From: Burkholderia glumae LMG 2196 = ATCC 33617
Lineage (GTDB): Bacteria; Pseudomonadota; Gammaproteobacteria; Burkholderiales; Burkholderiaceae
Length of the DNA: 64,000 nucleotides
Assembly: GCF_000960995.1 (NCBI RefSeq)
Contig: NZ_CP009434.1
Coordinates: 1,240,001 to 1,304,000, forward strand
Reading direction: 5' to 3'
Position 1 is the stretch's first letter. Each line of letters begins with the position of its first letter. The position numbers were made by a program, and so were the translations under genes. Shown here in pieces: positions 16,282-25,003 of this stretch. The notes beneath the pieces are model-generated. The model was not told the origin of the DNA. It did not search any database and saw nothing but the letters and a program-made list of their open reading frames with translations.

Positions 16282-18318
16282 TCAACCGAACGTGAACGCG
16301 AATGCCTGCACGCCGGGGTCGAGGAATTCGATCGAGAACGTATGATCGGCGATCGGGCCGCGCTGCCGGATCAGTTGATAAAGGCGCTGGCCGGCCACGG
16401 TGCCGGTGCCGTCGGCGCCCACGTCGGCGCCGTGCGAGGCGCCCGGCGCGCTGCCGTCCAGCGTCACGCGGAATCGCACCGGCGCGCCGCCGCCGCCCGG
16501 GCCGAGCACCAGATGCAGGTCGCGCGCATGGAAGCGGTAGACGATCCGGCCGCCCGGTTTGACGAGCGTGGCCTGCTCGCCGCCCACCTTCCAGCTACCG
16601 GCCAGCCCCCACTGGCCGAGGCCCGGTTGGGCGGGCGCCGCATAGTCGTGCTCGCTGTCGTGCAACTGGCCGCCCGGCGAGGCGAAATGCTCGGCGCGCG
16701 CGTAGCCTACGTAGGTTTCCGGCGAACGCATGTCGGTGTCGTCCGCGGCGGCCTGGGCGCCGCTCGCCGCCGGGCCGTCGATGCCGACCGGCACCTGGGC
16801 CGCGTCGGGATGGCCGGCCTCGACGAGCAGTTGCTGGATCGCGCGTTCCGATTGCAGATAGTCGCCCTCGCCGAAGTGGTGATAGCGGATGCGGCCCTGC
16901 GCGTCGACGAAGTAGTGCGCCGGCCAGTATTCGTTGTTGAACGCGCGCCAGATCGCGTAGCCGTTGTCGATCGCCACCGGATAGGTGACGCCGAGATCAC
17001 GGGTGGCCTGCTTCACGTTGCCGGGGTCGCGTTCGAACGCGAATTCGGGCGCGTGGACGCCGATCACCACCAGGCCGTCGTTCTTGTACTTGCGCGCCCA
17101 GGCCTTCACGTAGGGCAGCGTGCGCAGGCAGTTGATGCACGAGTAGGTCCAGAAGTCGATCAGCACCACCTTGCCGCGCAGCGAGGCGTTGGTGAGCGGC
17201 GGCGAATTGAGCCACTTGGTTGCGCCCGACAGCGGCGGCAGCGTGCCTTCCACGGGCAGCGCCGGGGCCGAGACGCGCAGCATCGACGCGTCGCGGCGCG
17301 CGGCGCGGGTGGCCGCGGACATCAGCGCGTTCGCGGCGGGGGCGGTGCCGGCGGCTGCGTCGGCGCCCGCGCCGTTGGCGGCGGCGCGCATGGCGTCGCC
17401 TGCGGCCATCATCGCCGGGCCGCTACCGGCGGCTGCGTGGTTGCCCGCGCCGTTGGCGGCGGCACGCATCGCATCGCCCGCTGCCATCATCGCCGGGCCG
17501 TCGCCGGCCGCCGCGCTGCTTGCTGTCATGGCCGGGCCGTTCGCGTTCGCCACGGCGCCGCCCGCGGCGCCGTGCATGGCATTGCCGCGCGGCGCGAAGC
17601 GATTGACGAGCGATTGCTCCAGGCCGCCCGTGGCGATCGTCGAGACCTGCGCGAGCACGCCGGTGTCGAGGCCGAGCGCGATCGCGCCCACGCCGGCCAG
17701 CATCGCCGCGCCGAGCCCGCGGCGGATCCATTCGCCGGCGCCGAGCGAGCGCTTCATCGCCGCGAACAGCCTGCCGCCCACCAGCAGCGCGGCGGCCAGC
17801 GAGGTGGCCGCGCCGGCCGCGTAGGCCACCAGCAGCAGCGTGGTGCCCACGCTCGCGCCGCGCAGCGCGGCGCCGGTCAGCACGAGCCCGAGGATCGGGC
17901 CGGCGCACGGTGCCCACAGCAGGCCGGTGGCCACGCCGATCAACAGCGACGCGCCGATGCTGCTGCGGCCCTCGCCGTCGGCCGTCGAGGCCACGCCGGT
18001 CAGCCGGTTGCCGAGCGCCACCAGCGGGCGCGTCATGTGTTCGGCGAGGCTCGGCAACAGCAGCGTCAGGCCGAACACGCCGACCATCGCGATCGCGAGC
18101 CAGCGGCCGGCCTGATTGGCCTGCGCGATCCAGCCGCCGCCGACGGCGGCCAGCGTCGCGACGGCGGCGAACGTCACGGCCATGCCGGCCAGCAGCGGCA
18201 GGCCGTTGCGCACGAACGGGCGGTCCGCGCGGGCGAACACGAAGGGCAGCACCGGCAGGATGCAGGGGCTCACGATGGTGAGCACGCCGCCGAGATAGGC
18301 GAGGATCACAAGCAACAT
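16282..18318 (-). CDS. dipZ: DipZ-type protein: CcdA/DsbD membrane domain plus thioredoxin domain
   Basis: 678 residues. The N-terminal ~230 residues are a CcdA/DsbD-like membrane domain with paired cysteines (TIVSPCILPVLPF and LLWAPCAGPI) that carries electrons across the inner membrane. A low-complexity Ala/Met/Gly linker with a tandem repeat follows (~235-330). A thioredoxin/TlpA-like domain then has the redox motif WTYSCINC near 372-379. A C-terminal beta domain (~520-678) completes the DipZ layout. It lies between msrB and msrA, so it probably passes reducing power to these periplasmic reductases. The 43-base gap to msrA indicates one operon. Confidence 0.9.
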   Translation of the reverse strand: MLLVILAYLGGVLTIVSPCILPVLPFVFARADRPFVRNGLPLLAGMAVTFAAVATLAAVGGGWIAQANQAGRWLAIAMVGVFGLTLLLPSLAEHMTRPLVALGNRLTGVASTADGEGRSSIGASLLIGVATGLLWAPCAGPILGLVLTGAALRGASVGTTLLLVAYAAGAATSLAAALLVGGRLFAAMKRSLGAGEWIRRGLGAAMLAGVGAIALGLDTGVLAQVSTIATGGLEQSLVNRFAPRGNAMHGAAGGAVANANGPAMTASSAAAGDGPAMMAAGDAMRAAANGAGNHAAAGSGPAMMAAGDAMRAAANGAGADAAAGTAPAANALMSAATRAARRDASMLRVSAPALPVEGTLPPLSGATKWLNSPPLTNASLRGKVVLIDFWTYSCINCLRTLPYVKAWARKYKNDGLVVIGVHAPEFAFERDPGNVKQATRDLGVTYPVAIDNGYAIWRAFNNEYWPAHYFVDAQGRIRYHHFGEGDYLQSERAIQQLLVEAGHPDAAQVPVGIDGPAASGAQAAADDTDMRSPETYVGYARAEHFASPGGQLHDSEHDYAAPAQPGLGQWGLAGSWKVGGEQATLVKPGGRIVYRFHARDLHLVLGPGGGGAPVRFRVTLDGSAPGASHGADVGADGTGTVAGQRLYQLIRQRGPIADHTFSIEFLDPGVQAFAFTFG
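17365..17520. repeat. Tandem repeat encoding the DipZ linker
   Basis: A unit of about 78 bases occurs twice with few changes. It encodes two copies of GPAMMAAGDAMRAAANGAG in the linker between the membrane and thioredoxin domains. The frame is kept, so copy-number change would alter linker length without breaking the protein. Confidence 0.85.
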
Positions 18319-18364
18319 GGCGAAGTCCTGGTAGGAATTCTTGCAGGAAGATGGTGGGGCGGGC

Positions 18365-18868
18365 TCAGGCCGACGACGGGCTGAACGTCATCGCCGTGCC
18401 GTTCATGCAGTAGCGCAGGCCGGTCGGTTTCGGGCCGTCGTTGAACACATGGCCGAGATGGCCCGCGCAGCGGCGGCAGTGGACTTCGTCGCGCACCATG
18501 CCGAACGAGGTGTCGGTCGAGGTCACCACGGCGTGGTCGAGCGGCGCCCAGAAGCTCGGCCAGCCGGTATGGCTGTCGAACTTGGTGGCCGACGAGAACA
18601 GCGGCAGCGCGCAACCGGCGCACGCGAAGGTGCCCGAGCGATGTTCGTCGTTGAGCGGGTTGCTGTACGGACGCTCGGTTCCCGCCTCGCGCAGGACCGT
18701 GTACTGTGCCGGCGTGAGGCGCTTGCGCCATTCGGCGTCGCTGAGCGTGAGTTCGGCCGGGGCGGCAGGCTTGGGCGGCTGTTGCGCGAACACGCCGCTG
18801 CGCGTGATTGTGGCGACGGCGCCGGCGAGCGCGGCGCCGGTGAGCAGGAAAGCTCGGCGGCTGGTCAT
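18365..18868 (-). CDS. msrB: Peptide-methionine (R)-S-oxide reductase, exported
   Basis: Reduces R-methionine sulfoxide. The 167-residue protein starts with TSRRAFLLTGAALAGA, a twin-arginine-like signal, and is cut near GVFAQ. Two CxxC pairs bind zinc (CAGC, CRRC). The catalytic Cys is in LRYCMNGTAM, and FDSHTGWPSFW is the substrate-binding block. First gene of the operon with dipZ and msrA. Its promoter region is shared with a divergent two-component system and carries inverted repeats. Confidence 0.94.
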   Translation of the reverse strand: MTSRRAFLLTGAALAGAVATITRSGVFAQQPPKPAAPAELTLSDAEWRKRLTPAQYTVLREAGTERPYSNPLNDEHRSGTFACAGCALPLFSSATKFDSHTGWPSFWAPLDHAVVTSTDTSFGMVRDEVHCRRCAGHLGHVFNDGPKPTGLRYCMNGTAMTFSPSSA

Positions 18869-18934
18869 GGTGGACTCCTGTCGGACGGTGGGTGACTTGC
18901 CGCACAGCGTAAGGACCCCACGGTCGCGAAGTCC

Positions 18935-18959
18935 TCACGGAAAGTTAAAGTTTTCGTGA
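18935..18959. promoter_or_regulatory. Inverted repeat TCACGGAAA-N7-TTTTCGTGA
   Basis: Nine-base arms with a single mismatch, 67 bases upstream of msrB. The half-site recurs in the second repeat near the response-regulator gene, suggesting one factor controls both transcripts. Confidence 0.55.
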
Positions 18960-19121
18960 TAATTCGGCCGCGAACGGGCGGGCGACGGCGGTGCAACCGG
19001 CGCCGGGTGCGGGCGCAACCGATGCCGCGCCGCCGCAAGCTCGTGCCGGAGCCGCGTTGGGGCTGCATTGGGGCTGCATTGGGGCCACGCTGGCGCCAAC
19101 CTGGAGCCACGCAGGAGCCAC

Positions 19122-19153
19122 GGCGAGTCATCACGAAATCGTGACGACTCGCC
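19122..19153. promoter_or_regulatory. 32-bp inverted repeat centred on TCACGAAATCGTGA
   Basis: Outer arms GGCGAGTC/GACTCGCC and inner arms TCACGA/TCGTGA form a near-perfect 32-base inverted repeat with one mismatched pair. It lies 81 bases before the response-regulator start. It could be an operator or an RNA hairpin in the leader. Confidence 0.55.
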
Positions 19154-19233
19154 GCCGCGAATGTCCGACAATCGGGCCATGCCGCACGGTGCCGGCGCAG
19201 GCCGGCCCCGACTCTTCAATTGCCGTCACGCCT

Positions 19234-19968
19234 ATGGACTCACTGAAACGCATCCTGATCGTCGAAGACGATGCCGACATCGCGAACGTGCTCGCGCTGC
19301 ACCTGCGCGACGAGCGCTACGAGGTGGTCCACTGCGCGAACGGCGACGACGGCCTGCGGCGCCTGGAGCAGGGCGGCTGGGACGCGCTGATCCTGGACCT
19401 GATGCTGCCCGGCGTGGACGGCCTCGAGATCTGCCGGCGCGCACGCGCGATGGCGCGCTACACGCCGATCATCATCATCAGCGCGCGCTCGAGCGAGGTG
19501 CACCGGATTCTCGGCCTCGAGCTCGGCGCCGACGATTACCTTGCCAAGCCGTTCTCGATGCTGGAGCTGGTGGCGCGCGTGAAGGCGCTGCTGCGGCGCG
19601 TCGAGGCGCTCTCGCGCGACACGCGCGCCGAGGCCGGGCGCGTGGAGGTGGGCGGCCTGAGGCTCGATCCGCTCACGCGCGAGGCCGCCGTGGACGGCGC
19701 CGCGATCGACCTGACGCCGCGCGAATTCGACCTGCTCTATCACTTCGCGCGCCATCCCGGCAAGGCGTTCTCGCGCACCGATCTGCTCAACGCCGTATGG
19801 GGCTATCAGCACGAGGGCTACGAGCACACCGTGAACACCCACATCAACCGGCTGCGCGCCAAGATCGAGGCCGACCCGGCGCAGCCGGCGCGCATCCTGA
19901 CGGTCTGGGGCCGCGGCTACAAGCTGGTCGCGCCGGGGCCGGCGGCCGGCGCGGGCCGCGAGGCATGA
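19234..19968 (+). CDS. OmpR/PhoB-family response regulator
   Basis: 244 residues. The receiver domain has the acidic pair EDD near residues 11-13, the phospho-acceptor Asp in LILDLMLPG near 54, and Lys in YLAKPFS near 105. A winged-helix DNA-binding domain follows, with LTPREFDLLYHFARHPGKAFSR and VNTHINRLRAKIE. It is divergent from the msrB-dipZ-msrA operon and overlaps the sensor kinase gene by four bases (ATGA), so the two are co-translated. A role in controlling envelope redox repair is inferred from position only. Confidence 0.92.
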   Translation: MDSLKRILIVEDDADIANVLALHLRDERYEVVHCANGDDGLRRLEQGGWDALILDLMLPGVDGLEICRRARAMARYTPIIIISARSSEVHRILGLELGADDYLAKPFSMLELVARVKALLRRVEALSRDTRAEAGRVEVGGLRLDPLTREAAVDGAAIDLTPREFDLLYHFARHPGKAFSRTDLLNAVWGYQHEGYEHTVNTHINRLRAKIEADPAQPARILTVWGRGYKLVAPGPAAGAGREA

Positions 19969-21479
19969 TGCGGCGCCTGAGTCTGGGCCAGCGCCTGTCG
20001 CTGGTGTTCTCGGTGCTGCTGCTGGCCTGCTGCGGCGCCTCGGCGTGGCTGCAGATCCGCGCGAGCGACATGCACGAGAAGGAAGTGGTGCAGCGGCTGT
20101 CGCGCGACCTGGCCGGCCACATCGCGCGGAGCACGAGGCTGATGGACGACGGCGGCCTGCGGCAGGACGCGGTGCGCCGGCTGTTCGGCCAGCTGATGGG
20201 CGTGAATCCGAGCGTCGAGGTCTACCTGCTCGACAACGCAGGGCGCATCCGCGGCGACGACGCGCCGCCGGGCCGGGTGCGGCGCGAGCGCGTCGATCTC
20301 GCGCCGGTGGCGCGCTTCCTTGCCGGCCAGCCGCTGCCGATCCTGGGCGACGATCCGCGCAGCCTCGACGCGCGCAAGGTGTTCAGCGTCGCGCCGCTGC
20401 AGTTGCCGGGCCGCGCGCCGTCGGGCTACATCTACGTGGTGCTGCTCGGCGAGGCGCACGACGAGCTGGCCGCGCGCGTGGCGGCCAGCTCGGTGCTGCG
20501 TACCACGCTCTGGTCGATCGCGCTGGTGGCGCTGCTCGGGCTGCTGGCCGGCCTGACCGGGTTCGCGCTGATCACGCGGCCGCTGCGCCGCTTCTCCGAG
20601 GCGATGCGCCGCTTCGATGCGAACGGCGAGCCCGACGCGCAGCCGCCGCTGCCGCATTCGTCGGCGGCCGGGGCGCGCGACGAGATCGCCGTGCTCGAAA
20701 CCACCTTTGAGCAGATGGCCGCGCGCATCGGCGCGCAGTGGCGCGCGCTCAAGCAGCAGGACCGCCAGCGCCGCGAGCTGATCGCGAACCTCTCGCACGA
20801 CCTGCGCACGCCGCTGACCGCGCTGCACGGCTACCTGGAAACGCTCGCGCTGAAGGGCGCCGCGCTCGCGCCGGCCGAGCGCGAGCGCTATCTGTCGATC
20901 GCGCTGGCGCAGAGCGACAAGGTGGGGCGCCTCGCGCGCGCGCTGTTCGAGCTGGCGCGGCTCGAATCGGGGCTGGTGCAGCCCGCGCTCGAGGACGGCT
21001 CGCTCGTCGATCTGGTGCAGGACGTGCTGGCCAAGTTCGAGCTGGGCGCCAAGGCGCGCGGGATCACGCTCGACGCGCGGATCGAGCCGCGCCTGCCGAA
21101 CGTGCATGCCGATTTCGGCATGATCGAGCGCGTGCTGACCAACCTGCTCGACAACGCGCTGCGCCACACGCCGGCAGGCGGCCAGGTGGCGGTGGAGCTG
21201 GCCGCGCACGGCGGCGCGGTCGGCGTGACCGTGCGCGACACCGGGCCCGGCGTGCCGGCGGCGCTGCGCGAGCGGCTGTTCCGGCGCTCGGTGGCAGCCT
21301 CGCCGAGCGCTCCGGACGGCGCGCCGGGCACGGGCGAGGCGCAGCGCGGCGGGCTCGGCCTGCTGCTCGTGCAGCGCATGCTGCAGTTGCACGACAGCGA
21401 GGCGCGGCTGGTCGACGATCCGCGCGGCGGCGCGGTATTCACGTTCGCGCTGCAGGCGGCCGGGACCGCCGCGCGTTAG
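19965..21479 (+). CDS. Sensor histidine kinase
   Basis: About 504 residues. A membrane helix near 10-30, a periplasmic domain of about 130 residues, and a second membrane helix (TTLWSIALVALLGLLAGLTG) near 180-200 lead into a HAMP segment. The HisKA box NLSHDLRTPLTALHGY carries the phosphorylated His. The ATPase domain shows NLLDNALRHTP, DTGPGVP and GLGLLLVQ. The start overlaps the regulator stop (ATGA) and a second Met follows at once. Partner of the preceding response regulator. The periplasmic sensor domain is not one I recognise. Confidence 0.92.
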   Translation: MMRRLSLGQRLSLVFSVLLLACCGASAWLQIRASDMHEKEVVQRLSRDLAGHIARSTRLMDDGGLRQDAVRRLFGQLMGVNPSVEVYLLDNAGRIRGDDAPPGRVRRERVDLAPVARFLAGQPLPILGDDPRSLDARKVFSVAPLQLPGRAPSGYIYVVLLGEAHDELAARVAASSVLRTTLWSIALVALLGLLAGLTGFALITRPLRRFSEAMRRFDANGEPDAQPPLPHSSAAGARDEIAVLETTFEQMAARIGAQWRALKQQDRQRRELIANLSHDLRTPLTALHGYLETLALKGAALAPAERERYLSIALAQSDKVGRLARALFELARLESGLVQPALEDGSLVDLVQDVLAKFELGAKARGITLDARIEPRLPNVHADFGMIERVLTNLLDNALRHTPAGGQVAVELAAHGGAVGVTVRDTGPGVPAALRERLFRRSVAASPSAPDGAPGTGEAQRGGLGLLLVQRMLQLHDSEARLVDDPRGGAVFTFALQAAGTAAR

Positions 21480-21502
21480 CGCCGCCGGTGGCCGGAACTT
21501 CA

Positions 21503-22171
21503 ATGGCTATTTCGAGAACGGGAGCGGACACCAGCGTGACGCAACACAATCCGGGGCTGATTCACGATCGGCATGGCGTGCCGCGCTGCTATTGGCAGCC
21601 GGACATGCCCGACTATCACGACGCCGAATGGGGCCTGCCGGTGGACGACGAACGGCGGCTGTTCGAGAAGATCTGCCTGGAAGGCTTCCAGTCCGGCATG
21701 GCCTGGATCACGATCCTGCGCAAGCGCGAGAACTTCCGCGCGGCGTTCGACGATTTCGATTTCCGGCGCATCGCCGGCTACGGCGAACCCGACATCGAGC
21801 GCCTGATGGCCGATGCCGGCATCGTGCGCAATCGCGCCAAGATCCGCTCGGTGATCAACAACGCGCGGCGTGCCATCGAGGCCGTGGACGCATTCGGTTC
21901 GCTGGCCGGCTGGCTCTGGCAATACGAGCCGGCGCCGGGTGCGCGGCCCGCCACGATCGATCTCGACTACTGGCGGGGCAACCCGACCTCGCCCGAGTCG
22001 CATGCGCTGTCGGCGGCGATGAAGCGGCGCGGCTGGACCTTCGTCGGGCCGACCAACATCCATGCGCTGATGCAGGCGGTCGGCATGGTCAACGATCACC
22101 TGACGGGCTGCGCCTGCCGCGAGACGGTCGAACGCGCGCGCCGCGAGTTCCGGCGGCCGGCCTGCCGCTGA
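21503..22171 (+). CDS. tag: DNA-3-methyladenine glycosylase I
   Basis: Excises 3-methyladenine from alkylated DNA. 222 residues with the Tag family blocks: RCYWQPDMPDYHDAEWG, LFEKICLEGFQSGMAWITILRKRENFR, YLD-type LDYWRGNP and FVGPTNIHALMQAVGMVNDHLTGC. Conserved Cys and His residues at both ends would bind the structural zinc. It starts 23 bases after the sensor kinase and may be read with it. The true start could be the GTG a few codons downstream. Confidence 0.93.
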   Translation: MAISRTGADTSVTQHNPGLIHDRHGVPRCYWQPDMPDYHDAEWGLPVDDERRLFEKICLEGFQSGMAWITILRKRENFRAAFDDFDFRRIAGYGEPDIERLMADAGIVRNRAKIRSVINNARRAIEAVDAFGSLAGWLWQYEPAPGARPATIDLDYWRGNPTSPESHALSAAMKRRGWTFVGPTNIHALMQAVGMVNDHLTGCACRETVERARREFRRPACR

Positions 22172-22280
22172 GCCGCGCCGCCCGGGCCCGGCCGGCCGCC
22201 GGTTTGATCGGCCGGTCGGTCGGCGCGCTGGTCCGTCCCGCTCGGCCGCCTCGCTCGTCTGCGCCGCTCGGCCGCCTGGC

Positions 22281-22997
22281 TCAGCCGGCCGCCTCGCGCA
22301 GCTCGGCGAGCGCGCGCCGCTGGCGCCCGTCGGCGTCGAAGTTCTCCGGCGCGAGCCAGGCGGCGAAGGCCCGCTTCACGCGCGGCCATTCGATGTCGAG
22401 GATCGAATACCAGGCGGTGTCGCGCGAGCGGCCCTTGTAGACGATCGCCTGCCGGAACACGCCTTCGAAGCGGAAGCCGAGCCGCTCGGCGGCGCGCCGC
22501 GACGGCGCGTTCAGGCTGTCGCATTTCCATTCGTAGCGGCGGTAGCCGAGCGTGTCGAACGCGTAGGCCATCAGCAGATAGTGCGCCTCGGTGGACAGCG
22601 GCGTGCGCTGCAGGTCCGGCGAGAACGTCACGCTGCCCACCTCGATCACGCCGTGCGCCGCGTCCTGCCGCATCAGCGCGAGCGTGCCGACCGCGCGGCC
22701 GGTGGCGCGGTCGAGCACCGCGTAGTGGCGCGGGTCGGTGCTGCGCGCGGCGCCGTCGGCATAGGCGCGATATTGCTCGACGCTCGCGAACGGGCCGACG
22801 GGCAGGTAGGTCCAGTCGCGGCCGTCCGGCGCGCCGAGGTAGGCGGCGGCCAGATCGTCGGCATGGCGCGCCGCGTCGAGCGGTTCGAGCCGGCCGTGGC
22901 GGCCTTCGAGCGTGACGGCGGCGGGCAGCGCGCGTGCGCGCCAGCCTTCGACGGCCGGCCCGATCGGCTGGCCGTGTTCATTGGTGCGGGTGGACAT
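22281..22997 (-). CDS. GNAT-family N-acetyltransferase, RimJ/RimL-like
   Basis: 238 residues. The GNAT core runs from about residue 35 (LEGRHGRLEPLDAARHADDLAAAY) to 215, with HGVIEVGSVTFSPDLQRTPLSTEAHYLL as the acetyl-CoA-binding part and the closing RYEWKCDSLNAPSRRAAERLGFRFEG typical of the RimJ/RimL-like branch. The acceptor is unknown. ATG 22997 has GAGGAA upstream. It stands alone between tag and the DsbA-like gene. Confidence 0.85.
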   Translation of the reverse strand: MSTRTNEHGQPIGPAVEGWRARALPAAVTLEGRHGRLEPLDAARHADDLAAAYLGAPDGRDWTYLPVGPFASVEQYRAYADGAARSTDPRHYAVLDRATGRAVGTLALMRQDAAHGVIEVGSVTFSPDLQRTPLSTEAHYLLMAYAFDTLGYRRYEWKCDSLNAPSRRAAERLGFRFEGVFRQAIVYKGRSRDTAWYSILDIEWPRVKRAFAAWLAPENFDADGRQRRALAELREAAG

Positions 22998-23135
22998 CGG
23001 TTCCTCGGCGAGCGGCAAGAAGATGCGCCCACTGTAGTGGCGCCGCGGCCCGAAGGGAAGAACCCGTTGCGGCCGCAACGCTGGTGCCACGCACGCGCGG
23101 CGAGCCGGCGGCGGGCAGGGCGGGCCGTCAGGTCT

Positions 23136-23804
23136 TCAGGCCGTGGGGCCCGCCGTGGGCTCGGCCGCTTCGGCCAGGATCTGCCGGATCGCGCGCTCGA
23201 AGGCCTCGGCGGGCTGGCCGCCCGTCACCAGGTAGCGCTCGTTGAAGATGACCGACGGCACCGAGCTGATGCCCAGCGCCTGCGCTTCGCGCTCGGCCGC
23301 GCGCACCTCGCCGGCATAGGCGCCGCTTGCCAGCACCTCGCGCGCGCGTTCGGCGTCGAGCCCGGCGGCCTGCGCGGCGGCGGCCAGCAGCTCCGGATCG
23401 TCGGTGCGCTTGCCCTCGCCGTGGCAGGCGCGCAGCAGCTCGAGCTTGAGCGGCAGTTGCCTGCCCTCGAGGCCGGCCCAGTGCAGCAGGCGATGCGCGT
23501 CGAACGTGTTGTGGATGGCCTCGCGCTGGCCGAACGTGAAGCCCACGCTCGCGCCGCGCTCGCGGAGCATGGCCTGCGCTTCGGCGACCTGCTCGGGCGT
23601 GCGGCCGTATTTCTTGCCGATGTGCTCGACGATCGACTCGCCCTCCGGCCCCATGTTCGGATTCAGTTCGAACGGATGCATGCGGATCTGCACGTCGGCC
23701 GCGTCGCCCACGCGCTCGAGCGCGATCAGCAGCGAGGACAGGCCGACCGCGCACCACGGGCACGCGACGTCGGAAACGAAATCGATGGTCAACGGTTGAG
23801 ACAT
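23136..23804 (-). CDS. DsbA-family oxidoreductase, FrnE type
   Basis: 222-residue cytoplasmic thioredoxin-fold protein. The redox motif CPWC is near residues 15-18 (FVSDVACPWCAVG). The helical insert HPFELNPNMGPEGESI ... GKKYGRTPEQV and the cis-proline block SSVPSVIFNERYLVTGGQP are typical of FrnE/polyketide-type DsbA relatives. No signal peptide is present. The family includes disulfide isomerases linked to oxidative stress; the substrate here is unknown. Confidence 0.9.
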   Translation of the reverse strand: MSQPLTIDFVSDVACPWCAVGLSSLLIALERVGDAADVQIRMHPFELNPNMGPEGESIVEHIGKKYGRTPEQVAEAQAMLRERGASVGFTFGQREAIHNTFDAHRLLHWAGLEGRQLPLKLELLRACHGEGKRTDDPELLAAAAQAAGLDAERAREVLASGAYAGEVRAAEREAQALGISSVPSVIFNERYLVTGGQPAEAFERAIRQILAEAAEPTAGPTA

Positions 23805-24009
23805 GACGAAAATCCTGGCGGAACGCGATAGGCCGACAGGGTAGCGCGAATCGCGCGGGCCCGCAGGCGGCGCCGCGCCCGAGGCGCCCACTATCTGGGC
23901 CGCGCGGCCCGCGTTTTGCGTTTCGCGGCGCGAGCGTGTATCAGAGCGGAACGGCGGCCGTCGCGGCGATGCGGCGGCCGGCCACGAACCGTCACCCGAC
24001 CGACTACCG

Positions 24010-24981
24010 ATGACCGATACCACCGTTTCCTCCGATCCGAACCGACCCGCCGGCGCGCCGGCCGCCACGCTGCTGGTCGATGCCCGCCACGTGCTCGGCG
24101 AATGCGCGACCTGGTGCGGGCTCGCCCACGCGTTCTACTGGACCGACATCGAGGGGGCGCGGCTCTGGCGCCACCGCCCCGGCGCGACCCCCCGGACCGA
24201 AAGCTGGCCGATGCCCGAGCGGCTCGGCTGCTTCGCGCTGACCGAGGAGCGCGACGTGCTGCTGGTGGGGCTCGCCTCGCACCTGGCGCTGTTCGACCTG
24301 CGCGACGGCCGCTTCGAGCGCATCGTCGAGGTCGAGCCGGGGCAGCGCTCGCGCGTGAACGACGGGCGCTGCGACCGCGCCGGCAATCTGGTGTTCGGCA
24401 TGAAGGACGAGCACGATCCGCTGCAGGCCACGACCGGCTTCTACCGGCTCAACGCGGACCGTTCGCTCGAACGGCTCGCGCTGCCGCCCGCGGCGATCGC
24501 CAACAGCATCGCGTTCTCGCCCGACGGCGCGCGCATGTACTTCTGCGATACGCTCACGCGACAGATCATGGTGTGCGACTACCGCCCCGACGGCCCGGTG
24601 GCGAAGGTGCGGCCCTTCGTGGCCCTGGCCGACGCGACGGGCGGCCCGGACGGCTCGACCGTCGATGCCGAGGGCGGCCTCTGGAACGCGCAGTGGGGCG
24701 GCGCGCGCGTGGTGCGCTACGACCCGAACGGCGTGGAGACGGATCGCATCGCGATCCCCACCACGCAGCCGAGCTGCCCGTCGTTCGGCCCGGCGCCCGA
24801 GCGCGCCGGCGAGCCGGCCGACGGCGCCGAGGGCTGGCGCACGCTCTACGTGACGAGCGCGCGCGAGGGCCTCGACGGTGACGCGCTCGCCGCCGATCCG
24901 CACGCGGGCGGCGTGTTCGTCGCGGCCACCGCCTATCGCGGGCTGCCGGAGCCGCGCTTCCCGCTGCGCGGCGCGCGCTGA
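24010..24981 (+). CDS. SMP-30/gluconolactonase-family lactonase
   Basis: A 323-residue six-bladed beta-propeller enzyme that opens sugar lactones with a divalent metal. Metal-site residues are visible: Glu in LGECATW near 37, Asn in SRVNDGRCD near 119, Asn in IANSIAFSPDG and Asp in GGPDGSTVDAEGGLWNAQWGG. It opens the lactones of aldonic acids such as arabinono- or gluconolactone. It could feed the sugar-acid dehydratase route at 6-10 kb, but the genes are 14 kb apart, so the link is weak. Start ATG 24010. Confidence 0.9.
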   Translation: MTDTTVSSDPNRPAGAPAATLLVDARHVLGECATWCGLAHAFYWTDIEGARLWRHRPGATPRTESWPMPERLGCFALTEERDVLLVGLASHLALFDLRDGRFERIVEVEPGQRSRVNDGRCDRAGNLVFGMKDEHDPLQATTGFYRLNADRSLERLALPPAAIANSIAFSPDGARMYFCDTLTRQIMVCDYRPDGPVAKVRPFVALADATGGPDGSTVDAEGGLWNAQWGGARVVRYDPNGVETDRIAIPTTQPSCPSFGPAPERAGEPADGAEGWRTLYVTSAREGLDGDALAADPHAGGVFVAATAYRGLPEPRFPLRGAR

Positions 24982-25003
24982 GTACGGGCGGGCGCCCCGC
25001 GGG

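Larger units (their letters stand above)
18869..19233. other. Divergent promoter region between msrB and the response regulator
   Basis: No gene is supported. It holds two inverted repeats sharing the half-site TCACGAAA/TCGTGA (18935-18959 and 19122-19153) and a short tandem repetition of TTGGGGCTGCA near 19059-19081. Confidence 0.6.
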
